NCBI RefSeq assembly: GCF_024198175.1
Contig: NZ_JAJVKV010000003.1
Coordinates: forward strand, 930,001 to 994,000
Length of the DNA: 64,000 nt
Reading direction: 5' to 3'
Source of the DNA: Pyxidicoccus xibeiensis
GTDB taxonomy: Bacteria > Myxococcota > Myxococcia > Myxococcales > Myxococcaceae
The stretch's first letter is position 1; each line of letters begins with the position of its first letter. Of this stretch, positions 59,400 through 64,000 are shown piece by piece. The notes below the pieces were generated by a model. That model did not search any database. It was given only the letters and a program-made list of their open reading frames with translations, and was not told the DNA's origin. The position numbers were made by a program, and so were the translations under genes.

Positions 59400-61055
59400 T
59401 CAGCCGTTTCCGGCCAGGTCGCGGGCGAGCGCCTCGCGTCCGGCGGCGCGGTACAGCTCCTCCCAGCGAAGCAGCTCGGCGAGCGGGACGTTGTAGCGGG
59501 CCGTGAGCTGCTCCGGCGGATGCCTCCCGGTGAGCAGCGCGAGGACGGCCTCCTCTATATCGGTGGCGGTGCGCTCGGCGGGGCGTGCCGTGGCCGCGCC
59601 GAAGCGGGAGCCGAGAATCGCCTGCATCGCCAGGCGCGGGTGCGGCGCCGGAGCGGCGGGCCGGGCCTGCGCCAGCGACAGGCGGACGGCGGGGTCTCCC
59701 AGGAGGACGTAGTTGGCCAGGTCCTGGCGCGCCATCCACAGCCGGGCGCGCTCCAGCGGGTCGATGGTGGAGGGGCGCCCTTGCGTGTGCTCCAGCGCCT
59801 CCTGGTTGTAGAGCGCCGCGAGCTCGCTGCTCGCCTCGTTGAGGACCTGCATCAATGACTGGAGGGCGACGCCCGCGCGGCTGCCCGCGGCGAGCTCCTT
59901 GAGCAGCTCGATGAAGCGCGAGGGCGTGCCACGGCCCCGGTCGCTGAAGCTGTGGGACCAGGCCAGGTCCACGTGCCCCATCACCGCCAGCGGCCCGTCG
60001 GGGTTGGCCAGCGCGGCCTGGGGCAGCGCGGAGATGAAGGGCCGCTCGCCCTGCTGGGGCAGCGCCTCCAGGCCACGGCGAGCGTTCGGGTCCGACTCGG
60101 GGAGCTGGCGCAGCCAGTGCGCGTAGCTGCTGCGCGCCGGCGTGCCCGCGCTGAAGCACGCGAAGCTGAACCAGATGCCGCCGGGGAGGAAGGGGCGGGA
60201 GGCCAGCTCCGAGGCGCAGAGGAAGCCGCCGTCGGGGAGCTTCAGCTCGCCCTGGTGCGCAAGCCGCGCCTCGGGATGGGCCCAGCCGCTCGCGGGCCGC
60301 CCCCTGCCGTGGCTCAGCGTGAAGAGCACGCCGGGCCGGCGGGCCGAGGCATGGTCCAGCAGGCTCGCGAGGGACACAGGGCCGTCGTCGCCCAGCGAGA
60401 CGAGGTCCGCCTGCGGGAAGCAGTGCAGCTCCTGGCGCTCGCGGCAGGCCGTGACGCTCGGGGCGATGAGCATCCGGTGGCCCAGCTCCGTCGCGGAGGA
60501 GCCATCGCGAGAGGTGTAGAAGAGCATGCGCGCGTTCGACTCGCGCGGGGTGGCGTCCTCCCAGCGCAGCACCTTGTCGACATAGGCCGCGTAGCCTGCG
60601 TCCGTGGCGAAGGCGAGGCGGCCCACGAAGGCGTCGGTGGTCAGCGCATGCTGCAGCTCCAGCGAGACTTCGTTCAGGTCGCCGAGCAGCAAGAGGTAGC
60701 GCGGCCGGTCCGCCTCGCGCGTGCCCTCGTGCCGGAAGACCTCCTTCTTCCAGCGCGCGGCGAGGGGGCCATCCATGTCCGGCGGGACACGATAGATGGC
60801 CACGCGCTCACCGCCCTGGGCCTGCTGGCGCCGCTGGCGGAGCGGCTCGACGAGCGCGAGCAGGGCGTCGCCCCTGGGGCCTTTCGGAGCCACGAGGCCC
60901 CAGCGCTGGCTGGGCAAGTCGTTGGGGTTGGCGGTGGCGTCCCAGAGCCTGTCGGGCTGCTCGACCTCGGCGGGACGGGGAGCGCTCTGGAGGGACTCCA
61001 CGGGAAGTCCCTTCCGGTCCTCGTCAGCGTGGGCGAGCAGCAGCTCGAGCGTCAT
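59400..61055 (-). CDS. Caspase-fold / gingipain-like cysteine peptidase with C-terminal helical domain
   Basis: 551 residues, cytosolic (no signal). The middle holds a His/Cys pair in the order of caspase-hemoglobinase-fold enzymes: VLFTLSHGRGRP (His about 245) and IWFSFACFSAGTP (Cys about 297), each after a hydrophobic strand. The surroundings suggest a C25/CHAT-like protease. The last ~50 residues (DIEEAVLALLTGRHPPEQLT ... YNVPLAELLRWEELY) look like a helix-turn-helix. It starts 24 bases after the stop of the duplicated-domain gene, so same operon. Whether it cuts a partner or itself is unknown. Confidence 0.75.
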   Translation of the reverse strand: MTLELLLAHADEDRKGLPVESLQSAPRPAEVEQPDRLWDATANPNDLPSQRWGLVAPKGPRGDALLALVEPLRQRRQQAQGGERVAIYRVPPDMDGPLAARWKKEVFRHEGTREADRPRYLLLLGDLNEVSLELQHALTTDAFVGRLAFATDAGYAAYVDKVLRWEDATPRESNARMLFYTSRDGSSATELGHRMLIAPSVTACRERQELHCFPQADLVSLGDDGPVSLASLLDHASARRPGVLFTLSHGRGRPASGWAHPEARLAHQGELKLPDGGFLCASELASRPFLPGGIWFSFACFSAGTPARSSYAHWLRQLPESDPNARRGLEALPQQGERPFISALPQAALANPDGPLAVMGHVDLAWSHSFSDRGRGTPSRFIELLKELAAGSRAGVALQSLMQVLNEASSELAALYNQEALEHTQGRPSTIDPLERARLWMARQDLANYVLLGDPAVRLSLAQARPAAPAPHPRLAMQAILGSRFGAATARPAERTATDIEEAVLALLTGRHPPEQLTARYNVPLAELLRWEELYRAAGREALARDLAGNG

Positions 61056-61079
61056 CGATGGCCCCTCGGATGACCGCGG

Positions 61080-61823
61080 CTAGCCGACCTGCTGCGGGGT
61101 CAGCTCGCGGGTGGAGAAGCGGAGGCGGGTGAGCGAGGACAGCGTGGGGAAGTGCTCATCGAGCCAGGCCTGGACGTACGGAAGCTCCGGCGGCACGACC
61201 TCGTGGTGCTCCACGGTGGCGCCATCCTGCGCCATGCGGAGGAGGAAGGCGGCCTTGTCGGCCGTGGCCCCCCGGGCCGCGAACACGAAGCGGTCCGGAT
61301 TGTCGCACACGCCGAAGGCGAGGAACTCCGAGACATCCGACCCCGGCATGACGATGACCCTCCGACTACAACCCTGCGCCGGGGGCCAGGCCACGGGGTC
61401 GCTAGGGAGATTGATGGTGGCCTCCTGGATGAGGAGCGCGTGTTTCTCGTCCGCGCCGCCGCCATAGGCCGCGATCCCCTGCTCAGGCGGATTCCTGGGC
61501 CCATCAGTCTCCTGGTGCTCGTAGGGGTCATCCTTGATGTACCGCTTCACCAACTGCCACGGCAGCGGCGGCCGGGCGTAGAACTCCACCGAGGCTCCGT
61601 CCCGCGTCATCCGCGAAACGAACTCCCCCAGGTGGTCACGCACGCGCCCCCGCGCCACGAAGAGCACCTTGCTCGACGGGTCCACCACGCCGAAGACGAG
61701 AAACTCGGCGGGGTCGGGCAGCGGCATGAGGAAGGTGCGCCGCTGCGAGTCACCCGCTCCCTCCCAGAACGAAGCATCGCTGGAGAACTCGAGGTTGTAG
61801 AAGGCCGGCTCCTGCTGGCTCAT
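61080..61823 (-). CDS. Protein with internally duplicated domain, middle gene of caspase-like operon
   Basis: 247 residues, ATG at 61823 with AGGAG upstream. Two copies of a domain are plain: about residues 28-98 (RRTFLMPLPDPAEFLVFGVV ... RMTRDGASVEFY) and about 155-228 (RRVIVMPGSDVSEFLAFGVC ... RMAQDGATVEHH), sharing MP....EFL.FGV.D, F.ARG and RM..DGA.VE. No family recognised, no signal peptide. It lies between two caspase-like genes and may be a regulator or substrate. The linker (YEHQETDGPRNPPEQG) is polar and could be a cleavage region, which is inference. Confidence 0.72.
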   Translation of the reverse strand: MSQQEPAFYNLEFSSDASFWEGAGDSQRRTFLMPLPDPAEFLVFGVVDPSSKVLFVARGRVRDHLGEFVSRMTRDGASVEFYARPPLPWQLVKRYIKDDPYEHQETDGPRNPPEQGIAAYGGGADEKHALLIQEATINLPSDPVAWPPAQGCSRRVIVMPGSDVSEFLAFGVCDNPDRFVFAARGATADKAAFLLRMAQDGATVEHHEVVPPELPYVQAWLDEHFPTLSSLTRLRFSTRELTPQQVG

Positions 61824-61923
61824 GACTGGCTCCTGTGTTGGGTAGCAGCCCAGTCGCCCTACCCATCCAGAAAACGCAGCCACTTCGATTCATTACCTCG
61901 CGGGTTTCACTTCTCGCGAGCCC

Positions 61924-64000
61924 TCACTCGAAGAGCAGCACGCTGGGGAGCCACGCCACGCCACGATTCTCGCCCAACCACTTCATGCGCTCATCACGCA
62001 GCGCGATGGCAGGAACCTCGCCCCGGCGGATGCGCTCGCGGACGGCATTGAAGAAGGTACCCGCCTCCAGGTCGGGAATCTCCACCGTGGCCGCAAGCAC
62101 CCCGCGTGCGCCCGCCTCGATGAAGGAAGCCGGAAGGCTGAAGGGCGCATCGAGCACATACGCCGTATGCGCCGCGCGGCAGGCCGCGAGCACCACGAAA
62201 GGTGCCCCTCTCAGCGAGGAGGCGCGGACCTGAGGCACTGTCAGCTCATACCCATCTGGCCCCGGGGCCAGCAGCAGATAGGAGGTATCGGCATGGCCAT
62301 CGACGACGCCATGGGCCACCAGGTCGACTTCGGTGGCGTCCTTCATGGCGGCCAACACCCGGGGCGGGGTGGCCTCGGCTCCCACGAGCGTGACGCGCTG
62401 CTCGTCGGGACCAAAGCCTGGAGTCCACGCGTTGAGGCGCTTGAGGGAACTGCCGGGCGGCGGCTCTACATCGGAGACGACCAGATGCACCGCGCTCCCC
62501 GTGCGCTGCGTGGGTGTAGGCGCAGTGCGTGTCAGGTAGCTCCAGGCAAGCTCTGGTGGAAGCAGCCCCGCCCGCCCATGAAGCGGAGGCCGGGCGAGCA
62601 CCTCCACCCGCGAGCACGCGCGCAGGACAGTCAGGAGCATTTCCGGAACGACACCACCGAGCCGTATCTCCAGGGGCTGACGCCTGGACTCGTCGAAGTA
62701 GCCGACCAGTTCCCCCGCAGTGCCGCGCGCCACGAGCAGCGTCCGCTCGGAGTCCGCGGTGACCGCCAGCAGGCATTGCGCTGGCAATCCGACGCCTCGC
62801 TCCCTCTCGAACAACTCCAGCGCTTCCCTGTAGGCACCACGCCGGCCAGCGTCGTGGAGCAGCGACGTATAGCTATAGGTCCGCGCCCGCTTCGCATGCG
62901 AGTCATCCTTCAGACCCTCGGCCTCTGCCTCCTCGATGGCTTTCCAGAGCAACGCTCGTCCGCGCTCCGCGTCCTGCTCGATATAGAACCTCCCCCGAAC
63001 GTGTGTAGCGAGTACTCGCTTCCCCTCGCTGAGCTCAGACCTGGCTGACTCCAGTGCACGCAACAGGTGCGCCTCGTCATCGGGAGCGCGCTTCAGCCGG
63101 CTGATCTCCGCCAGGTCCATGGCCCCCGCGAACAGGAGTGGCTGCCCCGTAGCCAGGGCGGCATCGATTTCGCGGCGGGCCTCGTCCACCCGTAGTTCCT
63201 GGAACGCCATGCTCGCAAGGATCTGGTGGGCGCGGAGCTCGGCGGTCGGGTCTCCCCGACCGCGCTCCAGATACTCCCCCAGGTAGGCGCGCGTGAGGTG
63301 GCTGTCGTTCACCACGCGGGAGATGCGTGCACGGTTCCACAACAGCTCCTGCTCCAGCCACCATTCGTTGTTCTCACGCGCGATCTTCAGGGCACTCGTC
63401 ACGTGAGAGAGCGCGTCATCAACCTTGATGTGTTGGATGTGGATGCTGATCAGGTCCAGTTCCAGACTCAGGCAGCGGTATTCGAAGCCGCTTGCCGGAC
63501 AATGCCCGAGCGCGGCCTGAAGCGTCCGAGTGGCCTGCTTCCAGTTTCCTTCCGTGAACTCAAGCTTGGCACGCTCCTGCGCCGCGAGGAGCTTGAACCA
63601 GAGATCTCCCGTGGAGGCGGCCCTGGCTTCGTAGAGCTTCAAGTTGAGGCGAGTGATGCCTGAGCGCTGGAGCACGCCCAGGAAGATGTCGTTCTCACCA
63701 GAGCTGAGCAGTACAGCGAGCTGGCGCTCCTGCTCCGCGCGAGAAGGCCGCTCCTTGGCAAAGGCCGCATAGCCGAGGGCGAGGGGACCGCGCCGCGAGA
63801 AGTTGGCGTTACTGACATGGCGCACGTACTTCTCCAGCACGTCACCGCCTGCTCTCGCATCCAGGTCCTGGGCGAGGGGCAACAGCGCCAGCACACGCTC
63901 GCGATTCGGCGCTGAGCGGACGGCGTCGTAGAGATAGAGCCGCGCCATGGAAAACTGGCTGAAGCTCCTGGGAAGAATGGTCGGCGGCGCCTCGCGAAGA
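61924..64000 (-). CDS. CHAT caspase-like protease with TPR-like helical repeats, N-terminus probably outside window
   Basis: From an ATG at 63948 it has 674 residues, but the frame stays open to the window edge with 17 further codons (LREAPPTILPRSFSQF), so the protein likely starts beyond the window. Residues ~60-400 are helical repeats of TPR type (ALSHVTSALKIARENNEWWL, HQILASMAFQELRVDEARRE). The last 250 residues are a CHAT peptidase: VDLVAHGVVDG (His about 544) and FVVLAACRAAHTAYV (Cys about 587), followed by ARGVLAATVEIPD. CHAT-TPR proteins sense a partner and cut a target, as in Craspase. It is first in the three-gene operon. Confidence 0.86.
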   Translation of the reverse strand, partial: LREAPPTILPRSFSQFSMARLYLYDAVRSAPNRERVLALLPLAQDLDARAGGDVLEKYVRHVSNANFSRRGPLALGYAAFAKERPSRAEQERQLAVLLSSGENDIFLGVLQRSGITRLNLKLYEARAASTGDLWFKLLAAQERAKLEFTEGNWKQATRTLQAALGHCPASGFEYRCLSLELDLISIHIQHIKVDDALSHVTSALKIARENNEWWLEQELLWNRARISRVVNDSHLTRAYLGEYLERGRGDPTAELRAHQILASMAFQELRVDEARREIDAALATGQPLLFAGAMDLAEISRLKRAPDDEAHLLRALESARSELSEGKRVLATHVRGRFYIEQDAERGRALLWKAIEEAEAEGLKDDSHAKRARTYSYTSLLHDAGRRGAYREALELFERERGVGLPAQCLLAVTADSERTLLVARGTAGELVGYFDESRRQPLEIRLGGVVPEMLLTVLRACSRVEVLARPPLHGRAGLLPPELAWSYLTRTAPTPTQRTGSAVHLVVSDVEPPPGSSLKRLNAWTPGFGPDEQRVTLVGAEATPPRVLAAMKDATEVDLVAHGVVDGHADTSYLLLAPGPDGYELTVPQVRASSLRGAPFVVLAACRAAHTAYVLDAPFSLPASFIEAGARGVLAATVEIPDLEAGTFFNAVRERIRRGEVPAIALRDERMKWLGENRGVAWLPSVLLFE

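Overview
The window is a 64-kb piece of a high-GC chromosome, almost certainly from a myxobacterium of the Myxococcus/Corallococcus/Pyxidicoccus group. Four things point there: very strong G/C at third codon positions, so that long false frames run antisense to nearly every gene; a MYXO-CTERM-type C-terminal anchor; a lipoprotein nuclease toxin beside an Imm11 immunity protein, as in the SitA/SitI kin-discrimination loci; and many secreted lipoproteins, FHA proteins and a sigma-54 activator. I found about 52 protein genes and no rRNA, tRNA, CRISPR array or intact insertion sequence.

Layout. 0-6.5 kb: the 5' part of a secreted VWA protein, a GFA-family protein, a toxin/immunity pair with a histone-deacetylase-fold gene 8 bp behind it, an Ig-like lipoprotein, a pirin and an ArfB-like rescue hydrolase. 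6.7-14.6 kb: a tightly coupled type IVa pilus tip operon (pilus-formation N-domain protein, FimT/GspH-, PilV-, PilW- and PilX-like proteins, then PilY1), closed by a perfect hairpin. 14.7-27 kb: mostly core genes (HD hydrolase, aconitase, PLD-family phospholipid synthase, two WYL regulators with an FHA membrane protein, glutamate 5-kinase, HflX). 27.5-28.8 kb: a lower-GC patch with two small accessory genes and a decayed reading frame. 28.8-43.6 kb: GpsA, a predicted outer-membrane protein, a beta-propeller/di-haem cytochrome, a two-component system, a methyltransferase, a propeller lipoprotein, a tandem amidohydrolase, an FHA/sigma-54 activator and an M15 peptidase.

43.8-64 kb is largely envelope and conflict biology: a DUF3332 lipoprotein, small lipoproteins, a Tat-exported subunit with its GMC flavin oxidoreductase, then a same-strand run of five large surface proteins (49961-59237). 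Three of these carry VWA domains, one of them degenerate, with DxDxDG calcium repeats; one is a thrombospondin-type-3 repeat protein with a MYXO-CTERM tail; the last is a large secreted lipoprotein. The window ends in a three-gene operon (64000 down to 59400) encoding a TPR-CHAT caspase-like protease, a small protein with an internally duplicated domain, and a second caspase-fold/gingipain-like protein. This operon is the best candidate for a little-described system, because two different caspase-like enzymes flank a possible regulator or substrate.

Convergent gene pairs are repeatedly separated by strong GC hairpins that I read as bidirectional terminators. Two repeat structures do not fit this simple picture: an 18-bp perfect inverted repeat at 44441-44496, and 33-bp tandem units at 19546-19663, each carrying a stem-loop, that begin inside the stop region of the FHA gene.
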